Shown here one piece after another: positions 1 through 10,804 of a stretch of 64,000 bases of DNA. Below the pieces are notes generated by a model. That model was not told the DNA's origin. It ran no database searches and saw nothing but the letters and a program-made list of their open reading frames with translations. Each line of letters begins with the position of its first letter. Position 1 is the first letter of the stretch. A program made the position numbers and the translations under genes. The stretch comes from Bacillota bacterium (GTDB lineage Bacteria; Bacillota; Clostridia; Christensenellales; Aristaeellaceae), in NCBI GenBank assembly GCA_023459275.1, contig JAEWVC010000019.1:62001-126000 (forward strand), in the 5' to 3' direction.

Positions 1-382
1 AGGAAGACCCGCCGGAGGCACCCGCCGGTGTGGGTGCAGGCGTAGAGATGGGCGCAGCCGTGCTGCCCGTACCGCTTTCAGACCCTGCGCCGTATAGGGC
101 GGTCAGCGTGAGATTCCCCGCCAACCCATCCGCCGTGAGGCCCTTAGCCCTTTGAAACTGTTTGACGGCGTTTTCTGTTCCTCTGCCAAATTTGCCGTCC
201 ACACCCCCGGGGTCATACCCCAAGTCTATCAAAGCCTGCTGCATCGCCCGCACCGCGTCGCCGCTGTCGCCGTAGCGCAGTGTTGCATAACCTGCCATCG
301 CCGTAGGCACGGAAAGAATGGAAGTCATGCACAGGATAGCTGCCAGGATCAGCGCAGCATGGCTGCGGAGCCTTATACGCAT
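1..382 (-). CDS. Secreted peptidoglycan-binding domain protein (3' end outside window)
   Basis: Read on the minus strand from the ATG at 382, with AAGGAGG about ten bases upstream. Residues 1-30 form a signal peptide (basic start, hydrophobic core, ending around PTAMAG). They are followed by one PG_binding_1 repeat at about residues 33-95 (LRYGDSGDAVRAMQQAL, then DPGGVDGKFGRGTENAV and a QFQRAKGLTADG block). After that comes a Thr/Pro/Ala linker that is still open at base 1, so the C-terminal domain is not seen. Such proteins are often cell-wall or spore-cortex hydrolases, but the catalytic part is missing here, so no enzyme is claimed. It is divergent from the gene at 583. Confidence 0.8.
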   Translation of the reverse strand, partial: MRIRLRSHAALILAAILCMTSILSVPTAMAGYATLRYGDSGDAVRAMQQALIDLGYDPGGVDGKFGRGTENAVKQFQRAKGLTADGLAGNLTLTALYGAGSESGTGSTAAPISTPAPTPAGASGGSS

Positions 383-413
383 GAAAACGGTCCTCCTTGG
401 AAGGGATGCCCAT

Positions 414-442
414 AGTATAGCAAATTATGACGTATTGGTAAA
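414..442 (-). promoter_or_regulatory. Putative sigma-A promoter for the peptidoglycan-binding gene
   Basis: Minus strand: TTTACC (437-442), 17-base spacer, TATACT (414-419), about 30 bases ahead of the start codon at 382. Inferred from consensus only. Confidence 0.45.
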
Positions 443-582
443 TAAGTTTTAAGATTTTATTACAAATATTATTTCCTCGGGAATGGTGTGTAAAATTTGC
501 CAGCCGGTATTGAATAGGGAACGAAACAAGCAGGAAAACCCGTTATTATGGAAGAACGATAAGGAAAAAAGGAGGGATCGTA

Positions 583-1536
583 GTGGCAAAACCATGGTCG
601 GCCCGCGGAAAGTGGCTTATCAGCCTGCTTGTGTTGCTGGCCTCCATCCTGATCGTTTCAGCGGCATCGGCAGATGGCACGTTTGTGATCCAGGTGGACA
701 AGCTGGACATGAGCAAGCTGAACGATACGGACTATGTCAACGAGTATTTGTCCGCGGCAACCCAGTATATCCGGATCAATTATGCACTTAATGGTACAAA
801 ACAGGTACAGCTGAAGGTGGTACAAACCAGCTCGGGCAATGTTGTCCTGGATAAAAATTACGGTCAGAAATCCGGCACCTTTCGATCAGAGGACATCTAT
901 CTGAAGTTTTCCAGCAGTTCCACCATCCAATATACCGTCTTTCTCACCGTGGGTCAGGACACATACACCGTCCCCTTCTACCGCCGACTGATGGTACTCA
1001 AGAACAACACTGCGTGTACTTTCGGCGTGCGCATCAAGCAATTGAACAAGCGGCTGACGGATGCCTGGCCCATGGCGACGCCCCTTGATTTGACAGAGAT
1101 CGCCGCCCTGCCCGGTGGCATCAAGCGCATCGACCTGTGTGCAAGCAACATGTATGTCATCGGCACGGTGACCGTCAGGGTCAGGGATGACAAGCTTCGC
1201 ATCTCACTGCAGCTTATGGAGGATGAGGACGCGGATGAGCGCAGTTTTCAAATTGCTGAACAGCATTTGTTCCTGATCACATCCCCTTCCGAATGGAACA
1301 GCCTCGATCCCCAGCGCCTTGCGGAAAATGCGTACGAGATCGGCGTGGATATCGATCTGACAGAAAGCCTGCCGAACGTACAGTATGTGGTCCTGTACCT
1401 GCCCGTCAAGCTGACGTATGACCCCAACGGGCTTTCGCGTTTTGAATACAACCAGAAGGAAAACCCCGAACTGATCCGCCAGTTGGAAATCTGGGATGCC
1501 ATGAAGGAGCTGGAAACCGTCAAGGCAGTGGGATAA
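583..1536 (+). CDS. Secreted or membrane-anchored protein of unknown function
   Basis: The GTG start at 583 is chosen because GGAGGG lies at 571-576. The 317-residue product has a basic N-terminus and a hydrophobic segment at about residues 11-28 ending in Ala/Ser-rich sequence (ASADGTF), so a signal peptide or N-terminal anchor is likely. The rest is mostly beta-type sequence: strand-rich 40-130, then a mixed 130-317 part. I do not recognise a family. It stands alone between a divergent peptidoglycan-binding gene and a clear terminator at 1580-1615, so it is probably monocistronic. The export signal and unusual lack of charge clusters suggest an envelope role, which is inference. Confidence 0.75.
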   Translation: MAKPWSARGKWLISLLVLLASILIVSAASADGTFVIQVDKLDMSKLNDTDYVNEYLSAATQYIRINYALNGTKQVQLKVVQTSSGNVVLDKNYGQKSGTFRSEDIYLKFSSSSTIQYTVFLTVGQDTYTVPFYRRLMVLKNNTACTFGVRIKQLNKRLTDAWPMATPLDLTEIAALPGGIKRIDLCASNMYVIGTVTVRVRDDKLRISLQLMEDEDADERSFQIAEQHLFLITSPSEWNSLDPQRLAENAYEIGVDIDLTESLPNVQYVVLYLPVKLTYDPNGLSRFEYNQKENPELIRQLEIWDAMKELETVKAVG

Positions 1537-1579
1537 ACCTGCGGGCCCACCGCCGTGTCTTTCCGGGCTTTCAGCCATC

Positions 1580-1615
1580 AAAAGGCGCTCCGTGTGTAAG
1601 TACGGGGCGCCTTTT
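1580..1615 (+). terminator. Intrinsic terminator after the 583-1536 gene
   Basis: Inverted repeat AAAAGGCGCTCCG (1580-1592) and CGGGGCGCCTTTT (1603-1615), with one wobble pair and a ten-base loop. It carries A and T tracts at the ends and could stop transcription in both directions. Confidence 0.75.
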
Positions 1616-1678
1616 GCCATCCCTCCCTGCGTATACGTCATCCTCCGCCCCATATATTATACCAATTGGAGGAAAGGC

Positions 1679-2761
1679 GTGGTTCTTTTGAAGCGGGGCT
1701 GGAAGCATCTATTTCTCCCCTGTCTGGCCGGGGCGTTTGCGGGTCTTATGCTATGCTTTCCAGGCGAGGCGGCTCAGGCGGCCGCGGACGCCTGCCTGCT
1801 ATGGGCAACGGCCGTGCTGCCCAGCCTTTTCCCCTTTCTCGTATGCATGCTTTGGATCACAGGCAGTATCCATTCAAAAGAAAAGGGCGGCATCAGCCGC
1901 CTGCTAGGTTTGCCCAAGATATTCCTGCCGGTACTTGCACAGGGGCTGTTTGCAGGGTCTCCGGGAGGAGCAAGGCTTTCCCAGGAGCTTGACATAAAGG
2001 ATGACCCCGGAAAAAAAGCCGCGCTTCAGCGCTTCGCGCTCTATGCCGGCACCATGAGCCCCATGTTTTTTGTGGGCACGCTGGGCGGATGGCTCCACAA
2101 TCCGGCGCTGGGATGGGTGCTTCTGCTTTCCCATTGGCTGGGCGCGCTGATTACAGGCCAGCTTTCCCGGCTGCTGTTTCCCTGTCATCCCCTTGACGCC
2201 GGGAAAGACGAAAAGGCCGGCGGAACGCCCGCCCTAAGCAGGGTGGTATCCTCCGCCGCCATGACCATGCTCATGGTCTGCGGCCTGATGATGCTTGGAA
2301 GCGCAGCCGCGGCAATGGTGCAAAGCCTTCTTCCCGGTGCGCCGGATGGCATCCTTGCCGGCCTGCAGGCATTCCTGGAGGTGACGGCGGGCTGCTCCCG
2401 CCTGCTGTCCCTTGCAATGCCGCAAGCCCTGCCCGCGCTGCGCCCGGCGCTGCTCTGTGCGGCCGCCTCCTTCGGCGGCATGTCCATCCTGCTGCAAAAC
2501 TACGCCTTTTTGCAGCAGGATGGCGTTCCGCTGGCTTTTTTGCTGCTGGGCCGCCTATGCCACGGATTTCTTTCTTTTTGCCTGTGCCTGCTTTTATCTC
2601 CCCTGGCCGGACCGTCCGTTTCCCCTGCTTCCGGGCCCATTATGGATCTCCCACGGGCGATCCCGGTTGTTTCTCTTGTCCTTTGGTTTTTCTCTCTTTT
2701 ATGCACTGCAAAGGCTTCGCGGCAAAGCAGCGGCCGGCCATCAGCCTTTGGCCTTTTTTGA
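1679..2761 (+). CDS. ylbJ: YlbJ-like sporulation integral membrane protein
   Basis: Multi-pass membrane protein of 360 residues. I start it at GTG 1679, which follows GGAGGAAA at 1668-1675; the open frame extends 29 codons further up without a ribosome site. Typical YlbJ/nucleoside-recognition features are visible: WATAVLPSLFPFLVCML near residue 35, then a glycine-rich pore-like motif (GLFAGSPGGARLSQEL), then TMSPMFFVGTLGG. A second hydrophobic half starts with MLMVCGLMMLGSAAAAM. In Bacillus, YlbJ is a mother-cell membrane protein needed for a proper spore cortex, so its presence hints at an endospore former. The length is slightly below the usual 400 or so residues. It sits alone upstream of secA. 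Confidence 0.7.
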   Translation: MVLLKRGWKHLFLPCLAGAFAGLMLCFPGEAAQAAADACLLWATAVLPSLFPFLVCMLWITGSIHSKEKGGISRLLGLPKIFLPVLAQGLFAGSPGGARLSQELDIKDDPGKKAALQRFALYAGTMSPMFFVGTLGGWLHNPALGWVLLLSHWLGALITGQLSRLLFPCHPLDAGKDEKAGGTPALSRVVSSAAMTMLMVCGLMMLGSAAAAMVQSLLPGAPDGILAGLQAFLEVTAGCSRLLSLAMPQALPALRPALLCAAASFGGMSILLQNYAFLQQDGVPLAFLLLGRLCHGFLSFCLCLLLSPLAGPSVSPASGPIMDLPRAIPVVSLVLWFFSLLCTAKASRQSSGRPSAFGLF

Positions 2762-2994
2762 GAGCTCCCGGAAGGATCCGGCTGCGCACCGCCACCAATG
2801 TCCGGTCGAAAGCCCGCCAGACCAAATTTTCTGCGGCACAATGGCCCGCAAGAGAGCCCGCCTGGCAGTGCAGCAGGGCTGTAAAGCGTCCTAAACAGCA
2901 CCTCCCATTCCTGATTGGCCTCCCATAGGGAATGATCGGCTGTGGATATCAAAAGATGGCCGCCTGCAAATCTGCGTATGAATGCATGCTTTTC
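2762..2994. other. Intergenic region before secA, no gene recognised
   Basis: About 230 bases with no ORF that has a ribosome site. An imperfect inverted repeat (CATTCC ... GGAATG) lies near 2907-2935. I could not match it to a riboswitch or leader; a secA attenuation or translational leader (as SecM in other phyla) is not apparent. Confidence 0.4.
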
Positions 2995-3024
2995 TTGATT
3001 CCCAGCCTTTCTCCATGGTATAAT
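2995..3024 (+). promoter_or_regulatory. secA promoter
   Basis: TTGATT (2995-3000), 18-base spacer, TATAAT (3019-3024) preceded by TGG, making an extended -10 (TGnTATAAT). The transcript would start about 40 bases before the ATG at 3070. Confidence 0.65.
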
Positions 3025-3069
3025 AATTGGTAGCATGCGCGTCCAAGTGCATGCTCCAAGGAGAATGGC

Positions 3070-5856
<2,787 letters not shown>

Positions 5857-5888
5857 CCAAGCGCTCCTTAAACACCGGCTATTTTTCG

Positions 5889-6080
5889 GGGATGAATGGA
5901 AGGGGCAGAGCTCCTTCCATTGAAATCGTGTCGCCCGGCTCTGCCGGGCGCACGGGGCTTGCGGAGCAAGCAATCCTTACACTTTTTGCCGGCCGCGAGC
6001 CTGAGTGAGAGGATGAAATCCCGAATCAGGCCCGCAGGCAAAAAGTGCAACCTCAAATAAATGACAAAGTCATTTATTTG
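5889..6080 (+). repeat. Structured intergenic element, copy 1 (secA-prfB gap)
   Basis: Shares its order of hairpins with 24484-24654. Seen in order: GGAAGGGGC ... CTCCTTCC hairpin; CGCCCGGC ... GCCGGGCG hairpin; GCTTGC-GGA-GCAAGC; conserved CCTTACAC; a long helix CACTTTTTGCC (5980-5990) with GGCAAAAAGTG (6037-6047) enclosing GCCTGA ... TCAGGC; and a final hairpin CAAATAAATGAC-AAA-GTCATTTATTTG (6054-6080). It ends about 21 bases before the prfB start. Orientation and function are unknown. Confidence 0.7.
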
Positions 6081-6101
6081 AATAATAAAGGATGTGAAAG
6101 C

Positions 6102-7200
6102 ATGATCGAATTGGACCAATTCCGGCAGGACCTTCAGGAGATCCGTGAGAGCATTATGCAGGCAGGTGATGCACTTTAACATCGCCCATATGAAGGAAGA
6201 AGTCACCGAACTGGAAGAAGAAATGAACGCCCCGGATTTCTGGAACGATCTGGCACGCTCCACGAAGGTCAACCAGCATTTGAGCGCCTTGAAAAACAAG
6301 CTCGCCCATTATCAGAAGCTAACAAACCAGGCCGATGAAATTGAAGTGATGATGGAGCTGGCCCTGGAGGGCGAGGACGAGGACCTGGTGAAGGAAGCCG
6401 GCGAGACTATCGCTGCCCTGCGCCGGGATGTGGACGCCCTGGAGCTGGAGACGCTGATGCGGGGCGAATATGATACCTTGAACGCCATTCTTTCCCTGCA
6501 CGCCGGTGCGGGCGGCACCGAAGCCCAGGACTGGACGCAGATGCTGTACCGCATGTATCTGCGCTACTGTGAGCTGATGGGCTTCAAGGTCAAGCTTCTG
6601 GACCTGTTGGACGGCGACGAGGCCGGCATCAAGAGCGTCACCTTCGAGGTGGACGGCGAAAATGCCTACGGTTTTCTCCGGGGCGAGAAGGGTGTGCACC
6701 GTCTGGTGCGCATCAGCCCCTTCGACGCCAACGCCCGCAGGCATACCTCCTTTTCCTCCCTGGACGTGGCCCCCATGCTGGAGGACGAGGGCGCCTTCCA
6801 AGTCAACATGGAGGAAGTGCGCATTGATACCTACCGGGCCAGCGGCGCGGGCGGCCAGCACGTAAACCGCACCGACTCCGCCGTGCGCATGACCCACATT
6901 CCCACCAATACCGTGGTCCAGTGCCAGAATGAACGCAGCCAGGTCCAAAACAAGGAAATGTGCCTGAAGATGCTGCGCAGCAAACTGCTGGAGCTTCATG
7001 AGCGGGAAAAGGAAGAAAAGATGGCGGATATCAAAGGCGAAATGAAAAAGATCGAATGGGGCAGCCAGATCCGCAGCTATGTTTTCCAGCCCTACACCAT
7101 GGTCAAGGACCACCGCACGGGCTTTGAGTCCGGCAATGTGGACGATGTGATGAACGGCAACCTCTCGGGCTTTGTCACTGCCTATTTGAAGATGCAGTAA
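6102..7200 (+). CDS. prfB: Peptide chain release factor 2, made by programmed +1 frameshift
   Basis: RF2 ends translation at UGA and UAA. Reading starts at ATG 6102 (after AAGGATG) as MIELDQFRQDLQEIRESI and meets TAA at 6177-6179. The rest of the protein continues in the +1 frame from 6178 to 7200. The slippage site is CTT TAA C (6174-6180), preceded by AGGTGAT (6164-6170), complementary to the 16S 3' end. The product is about 365 residues with the GGQ loop (SGAGGQHVNRTDSAV). Known RF2 frameshift sites normally use UGA, read only by RF2; here the stop is UAA, which RF1 also reads. An ORF caller would start at GTG 6145 instead. The position after secA is conserved. Confidence 0.92.
6164..6180 (+). 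promoter_or_regulatory. Programmed +1 frameshift site of prfB, with UAA as the in-frame stop
   Basis: Internal Shine-Dalgarno-like AGGTGAT, three bases, then CTT TAA C. Slippage of CTT to TTT gives the next codon AAC, in phase with the long downstream frame. Confidence 0.85.
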
Positions 7201-7217
7201 CCAGGGGGGGCTTTTTG

Positions 7218-7278
7218 CCGGGGGAACTTTTTAAAAAAAGTTCCCCCGGGCCCTTTCAAAAACTTCCATTTGGGTTAT
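7218..7278. repeat. GGGAACTTTTT hairpin element, copy A
   Basis: CCGGGGGAACTTTTT (7218-7232) pairs with the next 17 bases to form a near-perfect hairpin. It is followed by a CAAAAACTT-containing tail. The same design occurs at 18780-18850 and 42962-43028. Here it lies between prfB and the next gene and may act as the prfB terminator. Confidence 0.65.
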
Positions 7279-7326
7279 GGCCGGGAGATTCAGCCCGGTC
7301 TTCATTGCTTTTTTACGGGTGGATCG

Positions 7327-8013
7327 ATGAAAAAGATTTTGCAGATTACAGGTTGCGTCCTTTGCTCCATCCTCTTTTTGGTGGGCTTGCTGTGCGGCGT
7401 TACCCTTGCAGTTGCAGGGGACGCAGCCCATATGAACGCCCTGTTTCTTCGCCATTCCGATCCTGCCATTACCGGCATCGGCACCGCGGAATACCCCGCC
7501 ATGGCGGAAAGGATCACCGCCTACCTTGCCGGCAAAGCGGATACCTTCCAAGTGACCCTTCCCGTCCATGGGCAGATGCGGGAAGCTTTTTCTGAAAAAG
7601 AACTGACGCATATGCAGGATGTGCGGAATCTTTTTTTTCTGTGCCGAACCGTTTTCCTGGTCTGCCTGGCTACCCTGTTTCTACTGACCCTGGCCGTTTT
7701 TCGTTTCAAGGAGCTGCGAACGCCGCTGGCCCGCGCTTATCTTTTTACCGGCATTGGCGCTGTGCTGCTCCTGGGTGTGCTGGCCTTTTGGGCGGCTGTG
7801 GACTTTCATACCTTGTTCACCGGTTTTCACCATCTTTTTTTCACCAACGACCTGTGGCTTCTGAATCCTTACCAGGATCTGCTGCTGCAGCTGATGCCCA
7901 CCGTTTTTTTTATCGACTATGCCGCCCGCATCGGGCTTTTCTGGCTGTTGGGCGCGGTTCTTCCCGCCCTTGCCGCAGTCCTGTACCTGAATAGAAGGAA
8001 ACGCAAAGCATGA
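7327..8013 (+). CDS. DUF1461 / TIGR01906-type integral membrane protein
   Basis: 228 residues starting at ATG 7327 (the frame is open further up, without a ribosome site). One hydrophobic segment lies at about residues 4-28. An extracytoplasmic loop follows (AERITAYLAGKADTFQV, then FSEKELTHMQDVRNLF), then four C-terminal membrane segments. The pattern of an N-terminal TM, a loop with an ELTHMQDV-like motif and a C-terminal YQDLLLQLMPTVFF block is typical of the TIGR01906 family of Firmicutes, whose function is unknown. Its last bases overlap the tsaD start (ATGA), so the two are translationally coupled. Confidence 0.75.
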   Translation: MKKILQITGCVLCSILFLVGLLCGVTLAVAGDAAHMNALFLRHSDPAITGIGTAEYPAMAERITAYLAGKADTFQVTLPVHGQMREAFSEKELTHMQDVRNLFFLCRTVFLVCLATLFLLTLAVFRFKELRTPLARAYLFTGIGAVLLLGVLAFWAAVDFHTLFTGFHHLFFTNDLWLLNPYQDLLLQLMPTVFFIDYAARIGLFWLLGAVLPALAAVLYLNRRKRKA

Positions 8014-9068
8014 CGTATGAAGCAGCCTGCCGGGAAAAGGCAGCCCAATTGCAGAGGAGGGAGCAGGTTCGCATCCTCGCCCTGGAAACCTCCTGCGATG
8101 AGACGGCGGCGGCCGTCGTGGAAAATGGGCGCCGCGTGATAAGCAATGTGGTGTTTTCCCAAATCGATCTGCACGCGCTGTATGGCGGCGTGGTACCGGA
8201 GATTGCCAGCCGCGCCCATGTGGAGGCCTGCGACCGGGTGATTGATCAGGCTCTGCGCGAGGCCGGTATGGCTCTTCATGAGATAGATGCCCTGGCAGTC
8301 ACCTGCGGCCCCGGCCTGGTGGGCGCGCTTTTAACGGGTGTCAGCTGCATGAAAGGGCTCGCCTATGCCACAAGCCTCCCCTTGGTCCCCGTTAACCACA
8401 TTGAGGGCCATGTCAGCGCCAACTACATTACCCATCCGGATTTGAAGCCTCCTTTTCTGTGCCTGGTGGTCAGCGGCGGCCACAGCCATTTGGTGGAGGT
8501 TGCGGATTACGGCGTCTACCGCCTTCTGGGCCAGACCCAGGACGATGCCGCAGGAGAGGCTTTCGACAAGGCTGCACGGGTCCTGGACGTCCCCTATCCC
8601 GGCGGGCCCAAGCTGGATGTTCTGGCGGAAAGCGGCGATCCTGCCGCCTTTCCCCTGCCCCGGCCCCACCCCGAAGGGCGCTACGATTACAGCTTTTCGG
8701 GTCTCAAAACAGCCTTTATCAACGAAGCCCACAAGCTGACCCAGCAGGGAAAGCCCTTGCCCAAGGCGGACATGGCCGCCTCCTTCCGGCACGCGGTGGT
8801 TTCCTCCCTTTGCGAAAAGGCCATGCTTGCCGCAAAAGAAACAAACGCTCCGGCCCTGGCTATCGCCGGCGGCGTTTCCGCCAACAGCCTCCTGCGCCGC
8901 ATGATGCGGGAGGAGTGCGAAAAAGCGGGTATCCCTCTGTACATGCCTGCGTTGCCCTTGTGCACCGACAACGCCGCCATGATCGCCTCCGCCGCCTATT
9001 ACCGCCTGATGCGCGGGGAAACCGCGGATTTGTCCCTTAATGCCCAGCCCGCGCTGAGGCTGGTATAA
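8010..9068 (+). CDS. tsaD: tRNA threonylcarbamoyladenosine transferase TsaD
   Basis: Transfers the threonylcarbamoyl group from TC-AMP to A37 of ANN-decoding tRNAs, working with TsaB and TsaE (not in this window). 352 residues of the ASKHA fold. Visible motifs: LALETSCDETAAAVV (about 24-38), HIEGHVSANYI holding the metal-binding histidines (about 130), VVSGGHSHLVEV, DDAAGEAFDKAARVLDVPY, GGVSANSLLR and CTDNAAMIASA. The ATG at 8010 overlaps the upstream stop. About 20 residues precede the normal family start (RILALETS), so an internal start is possible. Followed by a terminator-like hairpin at about 9088-9119. Confidence 0.96.
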   Translation: MTYEAACREKAAQLQRREQVRILALETSCDETAAAVVENGRRVISNVVFSQIDLHALYGGVVPEIASRAHVEACDRVIDQALREAGMALHEIDALAVTCGPGLVGALLTGVSCMKGLAYATSLPLVPVNHIEGHVSANYITHPDLKPPFLCLVVSGGHSHLVEVADYGVYRLLGQTQDDAAGEAFDKAARVLDVPYPGGPKLDVLAESGDPAAFPLPRPHPEGRYDYSFSGLKTAFINEAHKLTQQGKPLPKADMAASFRHAVVSSLCEKAMLAAKETNAPALAIAGGVSANSLLRRMMREECEKAGIPLYMPALPLCTDNAAMIASAAYYRLMRGETADLSLNAQPALRLV

Positions 9069-9087
9069 AACATCATTTAAGCAAACA

Positions 9088-9119
9088 AAGCCGTCTTGCC
9101 TGCAAGGCTGCTTTTTTTT
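9088..9119 (+). terminator. Probable terminator after tsaD
   Basis: Imperfect hairpin GCCGTCTTGC ... GCAAGGCTGC followed by a run of eight T. Confidence 0.5.
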
Positions 9120-9127
9120 GTAAAAAC

Positions 9128-9189
9128 GTAAAGTACGCTTGACATTTTTAGCTTATTGAAGTATGATAGAAAAGTAAAGTATGCTTTAC
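9128..9189 (+). promoter_or_regulatory. XRE promoter flanked by two matching operators
   Basis: The promoter is TTGACA (9139-9144), 17-base spacer, TATGAT (9162-9167). Two 16-bp near-palindromes, GTAAAGTACGCTTGAC (9128-9143) and GTAAAGTATGCTTTAC (9174-9189), overlap the -35 and lie just past the -10. Their starts are 46 bp apart. The simplest reading is autorepression by the XRE protein encoded at 9212. Confidence 0.75.
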
Positions 9190-9211
9190 ATTTCAGAAAG
9201 GAAGATCGTCC

Positions 9212-9415
9212 ATGAAAAACAGGCTGGAGGAATTGCGGAAGCGCCAGGGCATTGGCCAGGAAACGCTGGCGGATGCTTTGCGGGTCTCCAGGCAGACCAT
9301 TAGCTCCCTGGAAAACGGCCGCTACAATCCATCCATCCAGTTGGCCATCAAAATCGCAAGGTATTTCCAATTGCCTGTGGAAGACGTCTTTTTGTATGAG
9401 GAGGAATCACAATGA
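9212..9415 (+). CDS. Small XRE-family transcriptional regulator
   Basis: 67 residues, almost entirely one helix-turn-helix domain: LEELRKRQGIGQETLAD, recognition helix around VSRQTISSLENGRYNPS, and a closing LPVEDVFLYEE. This is the single-domain HTH type that commonly pairs with a small membrane protein. The start follows GAAAGGAAG. Its stop overlaps the start of the next gene by four bases, so the two are one operon under the operator-flanked promoter at 9128-9189. Confidence 0.88.
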   Translation: MKNRLEELRKRQGIGQETLADALRVSRQTISSLENGRYNPSIQLAIKIARYFQLPVEDVFLYEEESQ

Positions 9416-9834
9416 ATGGCAAGCGTTGCCTGTATCTCATTCTTACTCTCATAGGGATCGGTTTGATCCTCGCGGGCATCTTCGTTTTCCCCCAGAAGGC
9501 GCAAAAAAGAGCCGCAGGAGCCTGTTACGGCCTTGGCGCGGCTACCCTCGGGCTGGGCGCGGCATGGTTTATCGGCACCTTTTTCCCGGCCTTGAGCAGT
9601 GAAGAGGCCAAGCGGCGCAAGGCCATCAACGTGGCAGACGAAAGAAACGTATTGATCCGGGACAAGGCGGGGGCCATGGTGGCAAAATACACGACCTACG
9701 GCCTGATCCTGTGGATCACCACGGCAAGTTTGTTCTTTTACGGCCTGGCAACCATCCTGCCGCCGGTCATTTTGCTGGTATTGCGCTTCGCGGCGCAGAT
9801 CCACTATACCAATCACTACGCGAAAACGTTATGA
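9412..9834 (+). CDS. Small membrane protein paired with the XRE regulator
   Basis: 140 residues with four likely membrane segments: 6-26, about 38-58, about 95-110 and 112-128. A charged cytoplasmic stretch between the pairs reads EEAKRRKAINVADERNVL. That ADERN-type loop next to an HTH gene is the layout of DUF2178/DUF6442-like proteins, for which no role is established. ATG 9412 overlaps the XRE stop (ATGA coupling). Confidence 0.75.
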   Translation: MNGKRCLYLILTLIGIGLILAGIFVFPQKAQKRAAGACYGLGAATLGLGAAWFIGTFFPALSSEEAKRRKAINVADERNVLIRDKAGAMVAKYTTYGLILWITTASLFFYGLATILPPVILLVLRFAAQIHYTNHYAKTL

Positions 9835-9841
9835 CAGGCGC

Positions 9842-10780
9842 TTATAGGAACCCCAGTTCTTTGAATATAAATACAAACAGAAAGATCGTAACCATCGATG
9901 CCCCGGTGGTGAAGGCCACAAGCTGCCCCGCCAGCTTGCCGTCGGCCCCCATCTGCTGGGCCATGGTATAGCTGGATACGGCGGTTGGTGAAGCAAACAG
10001 CACGGTAAGCGCCAGCATGGCCTCCCCCCGGAAGCCCAGCAGCGCCGCCAAAGACAGGAAAATGCCGGGCACCAGCACCATGCGGGCCAGAAGCCCCAGG
10101 CCAAGCTGCCTGGCATTTTCTTTTGCGTCGGCCGCGTGCAGCGAGCCGCCCAGGGTCATTAGGCACAGGGGCGTAGCCACGGCGGACATATCCTTCACCG
10201 TCTTTTTGAAAAAAGCGGGCAGCGGAATATGCAGCACCAGCACCGCAACGCCCAGAATCGCACCGATTACCAACGGGTTTTTCACAATGCTCAGCGCAAT
10301 TTTTCCGACATGCACCTTGCCCATGCGGAAGTACTCCAGTACGAACACCGCCAGGGCGTTGCTCAGAGGCACGAACACACTGCCCAGAAGCGCCACGGAC
10401 GCCGCGTTCCCCTCCCCGTACAGGGATACGGCGATGGCCAGGCCGAAGATCAGAAAATTGCTGCGGATGATGGCCTGGATAAGCGAGGCCTGCTTTTTGC
10501 TGTCCTTTTCCAGTCTTGGGATCAGCAGCATGGAAAGGCCGAAGGTAGCCAGAACGCAGACGACGGTATACCCCATCAAGCCGGGGTTGAAGGCCTGCTC
10601 CAGATCCACCGCGTATAAGTTCTGAAAAAGCAGGATGGGCAAAAAAATGCGGAAGGCGATGGCATCCACCTTGCGCAGCGTGGCATCATCAGCCAGGCCG
10701 CTGCGCCTGACAAACACGCCGACCATCATCATCAAAAACAGCGGGAGCACCACCTGGGCAGATACGATCAGATTCTGCAA
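9842..10780 (-). CDS. AEC-family (auxin efflux carrier-like) transporter
   Basis: 312 residues and ten predicted membrane segments in two inverted halves. The first half begins VVLPLFLMMMVGVFVRR and the second after a central charged loop, with SNALAVFVLEYF and KNPLVIGAILGVAVL in between. AEC proteins in bacteria export or import small organic anions such as malate; the substrate cannot be read here. TTG start at 10780 after AGGAAGAGG. It lies 24 bases downstream of the DMT transporter gene on the same strand, so they may be co-transcribed. Its 3' end meets the end of the 9412-9834 gene (convergent, 7-base gap). Confidence 0.85.
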   Translation of the reverse strand: MQNLIVSAQVVLPLFLMMMVGVFVRRSGLADDATLRKVDAIAFRIFLPILLFQNLYAVDLEQAFNPGLMGYTVVCVLATFGLSMLLIPRLEKDSKKQASLIQAIIRSNFLIFGLAIAVSLYGEGNAASVALLGSVFVPLSNALAVFVLEYFRMGKVHVGKIALSIVKNPLVIGAILGVAVLVLHIPLPAFFKKTVKDMSAVATPLCLMTLGGSLHAADAKENARQLGLGLLARMVLVPGIFLSLAALLGFRGEAMLALTVLFASPTAVSSYTMAQQMGADGKLAGQLVAFTTGASMVTIFLFVFIFKELGFL

Positions 10781-10804
10781 CGATCCTCTTCCTTTCAGAC
10801 GATA

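Noticed and set aside
7218..7249. Transposon end or attenuator at the hairpin after prfB
   Set aside because: No leader peptide and no paired ends; the same hairpin recurs after unrelated operons, so a terminator-type repeat is the simpler reading.
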